This document shows positions 52,648 to 61,273 of a stretch of 64,000 bases of DNA, piece after piece. The notes below the pieces were generated by a model. The model was not told the origin of the DNA. It searched no databases and worked only from the letters and a program-made list of their open reading frames with translations. A program made the position numbers and the translations under genes. The DNA is from Variovorax sp037204085 (lineage in GTDB: Bacteria > Pseudomonadota > Gammaproteobacteria > Burkholderiales > Burkholderiaceae_C). The DNA lies in NCBI RefSeq assembly GCF_037204085.1, contig NZ_JBBCBW010000023.1, positions 26,951 to 90,950 on the forward strand, in the 5' to 3' direction. The stretch's first letter is position 1, and each line of letters starts with the position of its first letter.

Positions 52648-52725
52648 CGCAGCGAAATAAAGGAGGAGGCCGCAGGCCGGGGGACATTCGCGGAGAAAGG
52701 TACCCCGTCGGCGGGGGCGCACCCC
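52648..52725 (-). repeat. Intergenic repeat, copy B (inverted)
   Basis: Read on the minus strand it gives CGCCGACGGGGTACCTTTCT, then CCGCGAATGTCCCCC, the hairpin GGCC-TGC-GGCC and CTCCTCCTTTATTTCGCTGC. It is nearly identical over more than 60 bases to the copy at the right end of the window, and faces copy A. Confidence 0.9.
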
Positions 52726-52761
52726 GAACCAGCAAGCGCTGGCAAAGAACACCAGCCAAAC

Positions 52762-54135
52762 TCAGACCACCGGCACCCGCACCGAATCCGCAGGATTCAC
52801 CTGCCGCCGATACAGCAACAACGTGGCAACCAGCCCGCAGATGGCCGCGGCGGTCATCCACAAACCCGGCGCGCCCTTGTCGCCCGTCACCTCGATCAGG
52901 CCCGTGGCAATGGCCGGTGTGAAACCGCCGAACAGTGCGGTGGCAAGGCTGTAGGCCAGCGAAAAGCCGGCGGTGCGCACGTTGACCGGCATCACCTCGG
53001 TGAGCGCCACCACCATTGCGCCGTTGTAGCTCGCGTAGAGGAACGACAGCCACAGCTCCACTTCGAGCATGCGCGCGAAGCTCGGCGCGCCTACCAGCCA
53101 CTTGAGCGACGGGTACGCGGTGAGGATGGTCAGTGCCGTGAACAGGATCAACAGCGGCTTGCGGCCCACACGGTCGGAGAGCGCGCCCATGATCGGCAGC
53201 CAGATGAAGTTGGAGATGGCCACGCACAGGGTAACGACCAGCGCATCGGTCGTGCTCAGGTGCAGTACCGACTTGCCGAAGGTCGGCGTATAGACCGTGA
53301 TCAGGTAGAACGACACGGTCGTCATCGACACCAGCATCATTCCCGCGACCACCAGGCCCCAGTTGGCGATCATCGACTGGAAGATTTCGCGCGCATCAGG
53401 CCGGTGCTTGCGCGCCATGAACTCTTCGGTCTCTTGCAGCGAGCGGCGAATGATGAACAGCACCGGCACGATCAGGCAGCCGACGAAGAACGGAATGCGC
53501 CAGTAGAAGTCGCCGATTTGCTGCGAGGTGAAGGTCACATTCAGCCAGTAGCCGAGCGCTGCCGCCACGATGATTGCCACCTGCTGGCTGGCCGACTGCC
53601 AGCTCACGTAAAAGCCCTTGCGCCCCGGCGTTGCCATTTCGGACAGGTAGACCGAGACACCGCCCAGCTCCACGCCGGCCGAGAAGCCCTGCAGCAGCCG
53701 CCCGACCAGCACCAGCAGCGGCGCGGCAAAGCCGATGGTCGCGTAGGCCGGCACGCAGGCGATGAGCAGGGTGCCCAGCGCCATCAGCGCGAGCGTGACG
53801 ATCAGGCCCTTGCGGCGGCCCACTCGGTCGACGTAGGCGCCCAGAAAAATCGCGCCCAGCGGTCGCATCAGGAAGCCGGCGCCAAAGGTCATGAAGGTCA
53901 GCATCAGCGAGGCGAACTCATTGCCCGCCGGGAAGAAGGCCTTCGAGATCTGCGTGGCGTAGAAGCCGAACAGGAAGAAGTCGAACATCTCCATGAAATT
54001 GCCGCCCGTCACGCGCAGGACGGTGGCGAATTTCGAAGAGGAAGAGGAGGGCGTCGAAGCAGCCGCGGAGGCTCCGGTGCCTGGAGCGGCGCGGGCGGCC
54101 GTGCCCGGTTGCGCGGCGGAGTGCGCAGGATTCAT
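52762..54135 (-). CDS. MFS transporter, metabolite:H+ symporter (MHS) family, citrate/tricarballylate-like
   Basis: This 457-residue inner-membrane carrier has twelve predicted helices and the MFS loop motifs DRVGRRKGL (loop 2-3) and DRVGRKPLL (loop 8-9). NFMEMFDFFLFGFYATQISK as helix 1 and RLLQGFSAGVELGGVSVYLSE as helix 4 are typical of MHS members such as CitA and TcuC, which import citrate, tricarballylate or related acids with protons. The 60 N-terminal residues are Ala/Ser-rich. ATG 54135 has AAGGGGA nine bases upstream, within a perfect hairpin described separately. It stands alone. Confidence 0.93.
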   Translation of the reverse strand: MNPAHSAAQPGTAARAAPGTGASAAASTPSSSSSKFATVLRVTGGNFMEMFDFFLFGFYATQISKAFFPAGNEFASLMLTFMTFGAGFLMRPLGAIFLGAYVDRVGRRKGLIVTLALMALGTLLIACVPAYATIGFAAPLLVLVGRLLQGFSAGVELGGVSVYLSEMATPGRKGFYVSWQSASQQVAIIVAAALGYWLNVTFTSQQIGDFYWRIPFFVGCLIVPVLFIIRRSLQETEEFMARKHRPDAREIFQSMIANWGLVVAGMMLVSMTTVSFYLITVYTPTFGKSVLHLSTTDALVVTLCVAISNFIWLPIMGALSDRVGRKPLLILFTALTILTAYPSLKWLVGAPSFARMLEVELWLSFLYASYNGAMVVALTEVMPVNVRTAGFSLAYSLATALFGGFTPAIATGLIEVTGDKGAPGLWMTAAAICGLVATLLLYRRQVNPADSVRVPVV

Positions 54136-54144
54136 CTTGTTGTC

Positions 54145-54172
54145 CCCTTGGGCGAAGTAGTTCGCCCAAGGG
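54145..54172 (-). promoter_or_regulatory. Perfect 12-bp hairpin hiding the Shine-Dalgarno of the MHS transporter
   Basis: CCCTTGGGCGAA (54145-54156) and TTCGCCCAAGGG (54161-54172) pair without mismatch around a four-base loop. In the mRNA, the 3' arm ends in the AAGGG of the Shine-Dalgarno, nine bases before the start. The structure could block ribosomes until something melts it, or the DNA dyad could be an operator. No T run follows, so a terminator is unlikely. Confidence 0.75.
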
Positions 54173-54250
54173 TAGGCCGGGGTTCCCGACCGCTGCCTGA
54201 CCACCGTAGTCAGGTACCTGTCACTGCCGGCTTTTACTTCAGGTCTTGTT

Positions 54251-54943
54251 TCAGGTCTTGTATTTGACCGAGCAGCCGTACGGCCGCGTCGAGGCTGCCG
54301 AGATCGGCTTGCCGCCGAAGGCTTCGCCGAGCGCCTGGTTCACGTAGTTGGTCGCGCTCTTGATGTCGTCGGGCCGGGCCGAGGCGATGCTGTCGATGCC
54401 GCCCGCGTACACCAGCACGCCCTTGGGGTCGATGATGAAGATATGCGGTGTGGTGCGCGCACCGTAGGCCTGGCCGATGACGCCGTCTTCGTCCATCAGC
54501 ACCGCGGTGGGCGAGGCCTTTTGCGACTTCATCCATGCGTCGAGTGCGGCGGGCTGCAGGTAGTCGCTGGCTGCGCGCTCGGTGGAGTTGACCGACAGCC
54601 ACACCACGCCCTGGGCCGTGGCCGATTTTTGCGTGGCGGGCATGTTGCCGCTGTTGTAGTGCTTGCGCACGAACGGGCAGCCCGGGTTGGTCCACTCGAG
54701 CACCACGAACTTGCCGGCAAAGTCGGAGAGCTTGTGCTTGGCGCCGCTGGTGTCCACGGCAACGAAGTCGGGCGCCTGCTGGCCCACGGCGGGCGCTGCG
54801 AAGGCGTTGTTGCCCATCAAAAAGCTGGCGCCGAGCGCCACGGCTGCCGCCACGACGGCGCGGCGCGAGGCACGGGAGAGGGCGGCGCGGGCGTGGCGCG
54901 CGGCACGAATGGAACGCGAGTCGGACGATGGCGAAAGTGACAT
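54251..54943 (-). CDS. Exported thioredoxin-like redoxin (AhpC/TSA-like, single cysteine)
   Basis: This 230-residue protein has a long basic signal peptide (RRAVVAAAVALGASFLMGNN, then AFAAP) and a thioredoxin fold: VGQQAPDFVAVDTSGAKHKL, FVVLEWTNPGCPFVRKHY, TAVLMDEDGVIGQAYGARTT and PHIFIIDPKGVLVYAGG. The active site reads NPGCPF, a single cysteine where thioredoxins have CxxC, so it may act as a one-cysteine peroxidase or thiol transfer protein. A second Cys (YGCSVKYK) is near the C-terminus. It lies 94 bases downstream of dsbD in the same direction, suggesting DsbD supplies its electrons. Confidence 0.88.
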   Translation of the reverse strand: MSLSPSSDSRSIRAARHARAALSRASRRAVVAAAVALGASFLMGNNAFAAPAVGQQAPDFVAVDTSGAKHKLSDFAGKFVVLEWTNPGCPFVRKHYNSGNMPATQKSATAQGVVWLSVNSTERAASDYLQPAALDAWMKSQKASPTAVLMDEDGVIGQAYGARTTPHIFIIDPKGVLVYAGGIDSIASARPDDIKSATNYVNQALGEAFGGKPISAASTRPYGCSVKYKT

Positions 54944-55037
54944 GGCCAGCTTGAACTCCAGAATAAAAAAACAAACAACGGCGACAGCTTAGGCCGCTTT
55001 TCTCAAGTGCATGTGACAACCCATGTCACGCCGGGGG

Positions 55038-57254
55038 TCAAAGCGCGGCCAGCGCTGCGCGAACCTCGTCCTTGCCCAGGATTTCGGTCAGGACGACCGG
55101 TGGCTTGCCGGGCGCCTGCAGCACATACAACGGCACGCCGCTGCGGCCGAGCGAGGTCAGGGCGGCGGTAATGGCGGGGTCGCGGCGGGTCCAGTCGGCA
55201 CGCAGCATCGCGACCTTCTTGCCGTCGAAGTCGGCCAGCACATCGGCATCGGCCAGCGTGGCCTTCTTGTTGTACTGGCAGGTCACGCACCATGCGGCCG
55301 TGAAGTCGATGAACACCGGCTGCCCCGCGCCCGTGAGCTCGGCCACGCGCGCGGCCGACCAGGGCTGCCAGCGCTGGCCGGCGCTCGATGCAAGCTTGGC
55401 CGGCTCCACCGTCTGCAGCACGTTGCGGCCGATGGCCGCGGTGAGCACCGCGGTAAAGGCGAACAGCACCGTGGCAATGACCAGCCGCGTGCGGCCGCGC
55501 AGCGTCAGCGCCCAGACGATGGCGGCCATGCACACCAGCAGCGCGAGCAGCGTGCCCGCGCCGTCGATGCCGCTTTGCTGCCCCAGCACCCAGACCAGCC
55601 ACGCCACGGTCGCGAACATGGGGAATGCCAGCAGCCGGCGCAGCGTGTTCATCCACGGGCCGGGCTTGGGCAGCAGCCGCGCAATGGCCGGAACGAAGCC
55701 CGCCACCAGGTAGGGCAGCGCCAGCCCGAGGCCCAGCGCCGCGAACAGCAGCAGGGCCTGCGCGGCGGGAAGGCCGATGGCAAAGCCGAGCGAAACGCCC
55801 ATGAACGGCGCGGTGCAGGGCGAGGCGATCACCACGGCCAGCACTCCCGAGAGAAAGTCGTTGGCAATCGGGTGCTTGGCCTGGGCGGAACACACCGACA
55901 ACGGTGCCGCGCGGCCAAACTCGAAAACGCCCGCAAGGTTGAGGCCGATGAGCGTGAACAGTGCCGCCAGCGCGGCCACCACGGCCGGCGACTGCAGCTG
56001 GAAGCCCCAGCCGAGCTGCGCACCCGCCGCGCGCAGCGCGAGCATGGCGCCGCCCAGCGCGAGGAACGAGAGCATCACGCCGCCCGTGTAGGCCAGGCCC
56101 GCCGTGCGGTGGGCGCTGCGGTTGCCCGCCTGCCGCGCGAAGCCCAGCACCTTGATGGCCAGGATCGGGAACACGCAGGGCATGAGGTTGAGCAGCAGGC
56201 CGCCGAGCACGGCGCCCAGCAGCGCAACGACAAAGGTGCCGGCGGGCTGGGCCGGCAGCTCCGCGGGCGGCGCGGGGGCAGCCGCATTCGCCGCATTGGC
56301 GGCGAGCGCAGCCTGCAGCGCGGGCGAAACCTCGGCGCGCGGCGCGGTGGTCGGCCAGGTGCCGCTTACCGGCGCCTCGGTGCGCCAGGCCACCGGCTGG
56401 CCCGGCTGCCGGTCGCCTTCGGCCAGCGTCACCACCAGCGGCAAGGTCGTGGGGCTGGCGCTGCGCTGGTCGGCCAGCGGCAGCGTGGCGGTCCACGTGC
56501 CGCCCTGCCAGCTTTGCGTCCAGTCCTTGCCCGAGACCGCCGCGGTGCGGATCAGCTCGGGCGTTTCGGGGAAGAAGCCAAGGGTCTTGCCCTGCGCGGC
56601 CGCGGGCAGGCCCTCGAGCCGCACCTGCAGGTTGTTGCCGCTGACTTCCACGGTGCCCTGCTTGTCGAGCGGCTGCGGCTGCGCGGCCTGGGCCACGTCG
56701 AACTCGGCCTTGTGCAGCGCGGTCGAGCCCTGCAGCGGCAGGGCCAGCGTGAACTCGCCTTCCTCGGGGATGCATTCCTTGCGGCACACCAGCCAGGTGG
56801 CCTTCAGGCGGATGTCCAGGCCCGAGGCGCCCGTGCCCAGCGCCAGCGGCGGCTTGAAATTGCTCGACACCTCGAGCGGCACCGGCAGCAGCACCGTGCC
56901 CTCGTAGCCGTAGTTGGCCAGGTTGCCGATCGGGATCTTCTTCGGCACCGGCCATGCGATCTCGCCGGCGGCGACGCCCGCAGGGAGCGTCCAGTTCAGC
57001 TCCGTCGGCAAGCCGGAATCGCCGGCGTTCTTCCAGTAGGTGTGCCACTCGGGCTGGTGGGTGATCTGCAGCCCGACCCAGACCGGTGCGCCCGGCGAAA
57101 CGCCGTTGGGTGCGTGCGCAACCAGTTCGGCGCGCACATGAGGGGTGGTGACGACAGCGCCTGGCTTGGAGGCCAATTGCGCCGCAGCCGGCATGCAGGC
57201 TGCGGCGGTTGCTACCAGAAGCGTAGCTAAAAAATGAAAGCGGGAGAGGATCAT
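55038..57254 (-). CDS. dsbD: Thiol:disulfide interchange protein DsbD
   Basis: This 738-residue membrane protein carries electrons from cytoplasmic thioredoxin to periplasmic thiol proteins. After a signal peptide (LATLLVATAAACMPAAA) comes a DsbD N-terminal-like domain with WLVCRKECIPEEGEF near residue 160. The membrane core has the paired cysteines in LNLMPCVFPILAIKV and VIASPCTAPFMG, and the C-terminal thioredoxin domain carries TAAWCVTCQYN. The three redox pairs are therefore intact. The N-terminal domain is closer to the ScsB-type variant than to E. coli DsbD. It is followed by the redoxin gene. Confidence 0.93.
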   Translation of the reverse strand: MILSRFHFLATLLVATAAACMPAAAQLASKPGAVVTTPHVRAELVAHAPNGVSPGAPVWVGLQITHQPEWHTYWKNAGDSGLPTELNWTLPAGVAAGEIAWPVPKKIPIGNLANYGYEGTVLLPVPLEVSSNFKPPLALGTGASGLDIRLKATWLVCRKECIPEEGEFTLALPLQGSTALHKAEFDVAQAAQPQPLDKQGTVEVSGNNLQVRLEGLPAAAQGKTLGFFPETPELIRTAAVSGKDWTQSWQGGTWTATLPLADQRSASPTTLPLVVTLAEGDRQPGQPVAWRTEAPVSGTWPTTAPRAEVSPALQAALAANAANAAAPAPPAELPAQPAGTFVVALLGAVLGGLLLNLMPCVFPILAIKVLGFARQAGNRSAHRTAGLAYTGGVMLSFLALGGAMLALRAAGAQLGWGFQLQSPAVVAALAALFTLIGLNLAGVFEFGRAAPLSVCSAQAKHPIANDFLSGVLAVVIASPCTAPFMGVSLGFAIGLPAAQALLLFAALGLGLALPYLVAGFVPAIARLLPKPGPWMNTLRRLLAFPMFATVAWLVWVLGQQSGIDGAGTLLALLVCMAAIVWALTLRGRTRLVIATVLFAFTAVLTAAIGRNVLQTVEPAKLASSAGQRWQPWSAARVAELTGAGQPVFIDFTAAWCVTCQYNKKATLADADVLADFDGKKVAMLRADWTRRDPAITAALTSLGRSGVPLYVLQAPGKPPVVLTEILGKDEVRAALAAL

Positions 57255-57306
57255 GCCGATCAGTCGGAGCAGGCGGGCGGTGCGAAGTTCCGGGCAGTAT
57301 GGGCGC

Positions 57307-58056
57307 TCAAGCGGCCCAGCCCAGCACCACGCGGCGGCTGTTGGCGCTCTTTTTCTCGATCTTGGTGACCATCACCGCGCCAATCTCCGCAGTGTTTGCA
57401 ACATGCGTGCCGCCGCAGGGCTGAAAGTCGATCTGCGCGTCGCCCTCACCGCCGATGCGAATGGTGCGCACCGTGCCCGTGCCGCGCGGCGGCTGCACGC
57501 TCATGCTCTTCACCAGTGCCGGGTTGGCGTCGAGCTCCTCGTCGGTGATTGCGCCCACGGTCAGCGGATGGGCCGCTTCCACCAGCTGGGCGAGGCCGGC
57601 GGTCAGCGCTTCCTTGTCGAGCGGGTCCGTCATGTGGAAGTCGATGCGGGCGTAGTCGGGCGTGATCGAGCAGCCGTTCACCGGCACTGGCACCAGGTGG
57701 CACAGCAGATGGCTCGCGGTGTGAAAGCGCATCAGCCGGTGGCGGCGCTCCCAGTCCAGGCGCGCCGTGACGGTGTCGCCCGGCTTCAACGTAGCCAGCA
57801 GTTCGGCTTGCCCGGGCGCCGGCACGTGGACGAATTCGCTGGTGGGCTGGCCGTCTTCATTCTTGGCCTTGCGGGTGTCGGCAATGACCACTTCGCGGTC
57901 GTCCGCCAGCGCCAGCACGCCCGCGTCGCCGGCCTGTCCGCCGCCGAGCGGATAGAACACGGTGCGGTCCAGCACGATGCCGGAGTCGTCGATGCGCAGG
58001 ATGCGGGCTTCGCAGGTGCGCAGATACGCATCGGCGCGGAACAGGTCGTCGGTCAT
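57307..58056 (-). CDS. Alanyl-tRNA editing protein, AlaX-like
   Basis: This 249-residue free-standing editing domain is related to the editing half of alanyl-tRNA synthetase and hydrolyses mischarged Ser- or Gly-tRNA(Ala). The zinc ligands are visible in RFHTASHLLCHLV (HxxxH) near residue 110 and in QPCGGTHVANTAEIG (CxxxH) near 215. TVFYPLGGGQAGDAG near residue 33 is the conserved N-terminal turn, so it is the longer AlaX type. ATG 58056 is the natural start. It sits 52 bases upstream of dsbD but is functionally unrelated. Confidence 0.93.
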   Translation of the reverse strand: MTDDLFRADAYLRTCEARILRIDDSGIVLDRTVFYPLGGGQAGDAGVLALADDREVVIADTRKAKNEDGQPTSEFVHVPAPGQAELLATLKPGDTVTARLDWERRHRLMRFHTASHLLCHLVPVPVNGCSITPDYARIDFHMTDPLDKEALTAGLAQLVEAAHPLTVGAITDEELDANPALVKSMSVQPPRGTGTVRTIRIGGEGDAQIDFQPCGGTHVANTAEIGAVMVTKIEKKSANSRRVVLGWAA

Positions 58057-58191
58057 GCGGCGATGGTAGCGGCGATGCGTGAATGAGGTGCGCCCACGCC
58101 AAAAAGCGCCCATGACCGACAGTCCGCGCGAGCGCCGCCCGCATGATTTGCCCGGATGCGGCCTGGTTGCCGCAACAACCAAGGAGAGCGA

Positions 58192-59556
58192 ATGAAGGTC
58201 CCTGACATCGCCGTTTCCTCGCTGGCCTCCAAGGCCACTGTGACCGCAGCAGTCGCCGCCGCGCTGGCGCTGGCCGGCTGCGGTGAAACCGCCAAGGTGG
58301 CGCCCGAAGCCACCGTCGGGCCGCGCCCGCAGTTGGCCGAGCCCAACAAGACGCTGATTCCCACCGTCAACGTGGCCACCGCCGTGGGCTGGGCCGATGC
58401 CGCCGCCCCGAAGCCCGCCACGGGCTTGCGCGTGCAGGCGCTGGCGCGCGGGCTGGACCATCCGCGCTGGGTGTACACCCTGCCCAACGGCGACGTGCTG
58501 GTGGCCGAAAGCAACAAGCCCCCCAAACCGGAAGGCGCCGACAGCAACAGCGGCCCCATGGGCAAGATCCGCAAATGGGTCATGGACAAGGTCATGAGCC
58601 GTGCCGGTGCCGGCGTGCCCAGCCCCAACCGCATCACGCTGCTGCGCGATGCCGACGGAGACGGCGCCGCCGAAGTGAAGCAGGTGTTCCTGTCGAACCT
58701 GAGCTCGCCGTTCGGCATGGCGCTGGTCGGCAATGAGCTTTTCATTGCCAACGCCGATGCGCTGGTCAAGGTGCCGTACACCGAAGGCCAGACCGCGGCG
58801 AGCGCTGCGCCCACAGTGGTGACGCCGCTGCCCGCGGGCATCAACCACCACTGGACCAAGAACGTGATTGCCAATGCGGAGGGCACCAAGCTCTACGTGA
58901 CCGTGGGCTCCAACAGCAACATCGGCGAGAACGGGCTGGCGGCCGAAGAAGGGCGTGCCGCCATCTGGGAGGTGGACGTGAAAAGCGGCGAGAAGCGCCT
59001 GTTTGCGAGCGGCCTGCGCAACCCGAACGGGCTGGCCTGGCATCCGGAGACCAAGGAGCTCTGGACCGTGGTCAACGAGCGCGACGAGATCGGCAGCGAC
59101 CTGGTGCCCGACTACCTTACCTCGGTGAAGGACGGCGCCTTCTACGGCTGGCCCTGGAGCTATTTCGGCAACCATGTGGATGCGCGCGTCACGCCGCCGA
59201 ACCCGCAAATGGTCGCCAAGGCCGTCGCGCCCGACTACGCCCTGGGCTCCCACGTCGCGCCGCTCGGCCTGGTCTTTTCCGACGGCCGCGGCATGCCGCC
59301 GCAATTTGCGAGCGGAGCCTTCATCGGCGAGCACGGCTCGTGGAACCGCAAGCCGAAGTCGGGCTACAAGGTGGTGTTCGTGCCCTTCACCGGCGGCAAG
59401 CCGAGCGGGCCTCCGGTCGATGTGCTGACCGGTTTTCTTTCGGCGGACGAAAAGGCGCAAGGCCGGCCCGTGGGCGTGGCGCTCGACAAGAGTGGCGCCC
59501 TGCTGGTGGCCGACGACGTGGGCAACGTGGTCTGGCGCGTGTCGGCCGCGAAGTAG
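58192..59556 (+). CDS. Lipoprotein sugar dehydrogenase, PQQ-type beta-propeller (sorbosone dehydrogenase-like)
   Basis: This 454-residue protein has AAGGAG before ATG 58192 and a signal peptide ending in the lipobox LALAGC. The mature part is a six-bladed propeller of the soluble glucose/sorbosone dehydrogenase family: GLDHPRWVYTLPNGDVLVAE, SSPFGMALVGNELFIANADA, INHHWTKNVIAN, SGLRNPNGLAWHPE and GEHGSWNRKPKSGYKV. Such enzymes oxidise sugars with PQQ, but many homologues lack a proven substrate. No PQQ synthesis genes are in the window. It is divergent from the AlaX gene. Confidence 0.9.
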   Translation: MKVPDIAVSSLASKATVTAAVAAALALAGCGETAKVAPEATVGPRPQLAEPNKTLIPTVNVATAVGWADAAAPKPATGLRVQALARGLDHPRWVYTLPNGDVLVAESNKPPKPEGADSNSGPMGKIRKWVMDKVMSRAGAGVPSPNRITLLRDADGDGAAEVKQVFLSNLSSPFGMALVGNELFIANADALVKVPYTEGQTAASAAPTVVTPLPAGINHHWTKNVIANAEGTKLYVTVGSNSNIGENGLAAEEGRAAIWEVDVKSGEKRLFASGLRNPNGLAWHPETKELWTVVNERDEIGSDLVPDYLTSVKDGAFYGWPWSYFGNHVDARVTPPNPQMVAKAVAPDYALGSHVAPLGLVFSDGRGMPPQFASGAFIGEHGSWNRKPKSGYKVVFVPFTGGKPSGPPVDVLTGFLSADEKAQGRPVGVALDKSGALLVADDVGNVVWRVSAAK

Positions 59557-59575
59557 CGGCCGGCGCCGTTCGTGC

Positions 59576-60151
59576 TCATCGGCGTTGCTGCGGCGGCCGG
59601 CTGATGCGGTAGAGCCGGTGTCGGCGCAGCGCATGCCCCTCGGGCAGCGCAGGGTGGTCGAACGCGCCGGCCACGTCTTCATGCATGCCGATGCGCTCCA
59701 TCACTGCGGCCGACCGAAGGTTGCCGACGGCGGTGAATGCCACGATCTCGTCGAAGCCGAGCCGTTCGAAACCGATCTGCAGCGCGCCGCGCGCAGCCTC
59801 GCTCGCAAACCCCTGGCGCCACCACTTTCTGCCGAAGCGCCAGCCGATCTCCACGCAGGGTGAGAAGGGCAGCGCCGCCAGCGGCACGTTCAGGCCCGTG
59901 AAGCCGGCGAATTCGCCCGAGTCCTTGTGCTCGACGGCCCAGAAGCCCCAGCCGTTCTCGTCGATGCGAGCCTTCAAGCGCTCGGCCAGTGCGTCGCTGT
60001 CGGCCCGCGTGGGAACCGGCAGCAGAAATGCCATGACTTCCGGGTCGGCCGCGAGCGCGGCAAAGGGCGCGAGATCGCTCTCGCGCCACTGCCGCAGCCG
60101 AAGGCGCGGGGTTTCGAATTCGATCAGGGGCGGGGTGATGCTGTCGGCCAT
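59576..60151 (-). CDS. GNAT-family N-acetyltransferase (RimJ/RimL-like)
   Basis: This 191-residue cytoplasmic enzyme has the GNAT core: LIEFETPRLRLRQWRESDLA at the N-terminus, PCVEIGWRFGRKWWRQGFAS with the acetyl-CoA pyrophosphate-binding turn near residue 105, and FTAVGNLRSAAVMERIGMHE near 145. This arrangement is that of the RimJ/RimL group, which acetylates protein N-termini or small amines; the actual acceptor is unknown. It lies 14 bases downstream of the quinone oxidoreductase gene in the same direction. Confidence 0.92.
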   Translation of the reverse strand: MADSITPPLIEFETPRLRLRQWRESDLAPFAALAADPEVMAFLLPVPTRADSDALAERLKARIDENGWGFWAVEHKDSGEFAGFTGLNVPLAALPFSPCVEIGWRFGRKWWRQGFASEAARGALQIGFERLGFDEIVAFTAVGNLRSAAVMERIGMHEDVAGAFDHPALPEGHALRRHRLYRISRPPQQRR

Positions 60152-60165
60152 GCGGCCGATTGTGC

Positions 60166-61176
60166 TCAGAACCCCGCGAGCACCACCTTGCCCTGCGCGG
60201 TGCCGCTTTCGATCAGCGCATGCGCCTTGCGGAGGTTGGCCGCGTTGATGGTGCCGAAGCTCGCGTTCGCCGTGGTGCGGATGCGGCCCGCGTCGACCAA
60301 CGCCGCCACCTCGGCCAGCAGCGCGCCCTGCTCGGCGATGTCCGGCGTTTCGAAGCGCGAACGCGTGAACATCATTTCCCAGTGCAGCGAGATGCACTTG
60401 GTCTTGAGCGGCATCGCGTCGAGCGTCGGCAAGTCGTCGATCACCGCCAGCTGGCCCTGGGGCTTGAGGCTTTCGATGATCTGCGCGTAGTGCTGGCCGG
60501 TTTGTGTGAGGCTGGCGACCATGTCGACTTCGCCGATGCCCGCGGCCTTGAGCTCGGTTGCAAGCGGCTTCGAATGGTCGATGACCGCGTGCGCGCCCAG
60601 TGCCAGGCACCACGCCCGCGTCTCGGCGCGCGAAGCCGTGGCCACCACGCGCAGTTGCGTGAGCTGGCGCGCGAGCTGGATCAGGATCGAACCGACGCCG
60701 CCGGCGCCGCCGGTAACCAGCAGCGTCTGCCCCGCGCCGCCGCCTTTCGGCACCTTGAGGCGATCGAACAGCAGTTCGTAGGCGGTGATGGTGGTCAGCG
60801 GCAACGCGGCAGCCTGTGCATCGTCGAGGCTCTTGGGTGCAAGGGCCGCAATGCGCTCGTCGACGGCGTGCAGTTCCGCATTGGTGCCGGGCCGGACGAT
60901 CGAACCGGCGTAGTACACGCGGTCGCCGACCTTGAAATTCTTCACCCCGGCGCCGATGGCCTCGACCGTGCCCGCGGCGTCCCAGCCCAGCACCTTGGCG
61001 TGGCCGGCTTCGGGCGCCATGTTCTTGCGCACCTTGGTGTCGACCGGATTGACCGAGACGGCCTTGACGCGCACCAGCAGGTCGCGCGGGCCAACCGCGG
61101 GCGTGGGCAATTCGATGTCCTGCAGCGACTCGGGGTTGTCGATGGCAAGGGATTGGTAGTAACCGATGGCTTTCAT
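60166..61176 (-). CDS. Zinc-type alcohol dehydrogenase-like quinone oxidoreductase (MDR family)
   Basis: This 336-residue MDR enzyme has the GroES-like N-terminal fold (DLLVRVKAVSVNPVDTKVRK, VLGWDAAGTVEAIGAGVKNF) and an NADPH-binding Rossmann fold (LLVTGGAGGVGSILIQLAR near residue 155). The catalytic zinc cysteine is replaced by Asn (SVNPVD), as in zinc-free quinone oxidoreductases. AAAGG precedes ATG 61176. It is divergent from a LysR gene and followed closely by the acetyltransferase. Confidence 0.93.
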   Translation of the reverse strand: MKAIGYYQSLAIDNPESLQDIELPTPAVGPRDLLVRVKAVSVNPVDTKVRKNMAPEAGHAKVLGWDAAGTVEAIGAGVKNFKVGDRVYYAGSIVRPGTNAELHAVDERIAALAPKSLDDAQAAALPLTTITAYELLFDRLKVPKGGGAGQTLLVTGGAGGVGSILIQLARQLTQLRVVATASRAETRAWCLALGAHAVIDHSKPLATELKAAGIGEVDMVASLTQTGQHYAQIIESLKPQGQLAVIDDLPTLDAMPLKTKCISLHWEMMFTRSRFETPDIAEQGALLAEVAALVDAGRIRTTANASFGTINAANLRKAHALIESGTAQGKVVLAGF

Positions 61177-61218
61177 GTCGAAGGACCTTTCTTGAACGAT
61201 GGCTCGACTGTAGGATGG

Positions 61219-61273
61219 CAAATGAAAATTGATAAGACGGCCTGTTGAAGCAACACCTTCAAATGAAAATTGA
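61219..61273. promoter_or_regulatory. 14-base direct repeat between the oxidoreductase and LysR genes
   Basis: CAAATGAAAATTGA occurs at 61219-61232 and again at 61260-61273, the second copy covering the LysR start codon. AT-rich 14-base direct repeats 41 bases apart in a divergent LysR gap suggest a regulator site, with autorepression through the copy over the start. Confidence 0.5.

Larger units (their letters stand above)
52400..52761. other. Gap between the MHS transporter and hemE holding an inverted repeat pair
   Basis: The gap has no gene. Most of it is taken by two inverted copies of an intergenic repeat (52488-52552 and 52648-52725) around about 95 bases that contain a further GCACCC/GGGTGC hairpin near 52625. 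The hemE promoter must lie at the left end. Confidence 0.6.

Noticed and set aside
54145..54172. The hairpin before the MHS transporter as a terminator for an upstream gene
   Set aside because: No T run follows the stem in either direction and it overlaps the ribosome-binding site.
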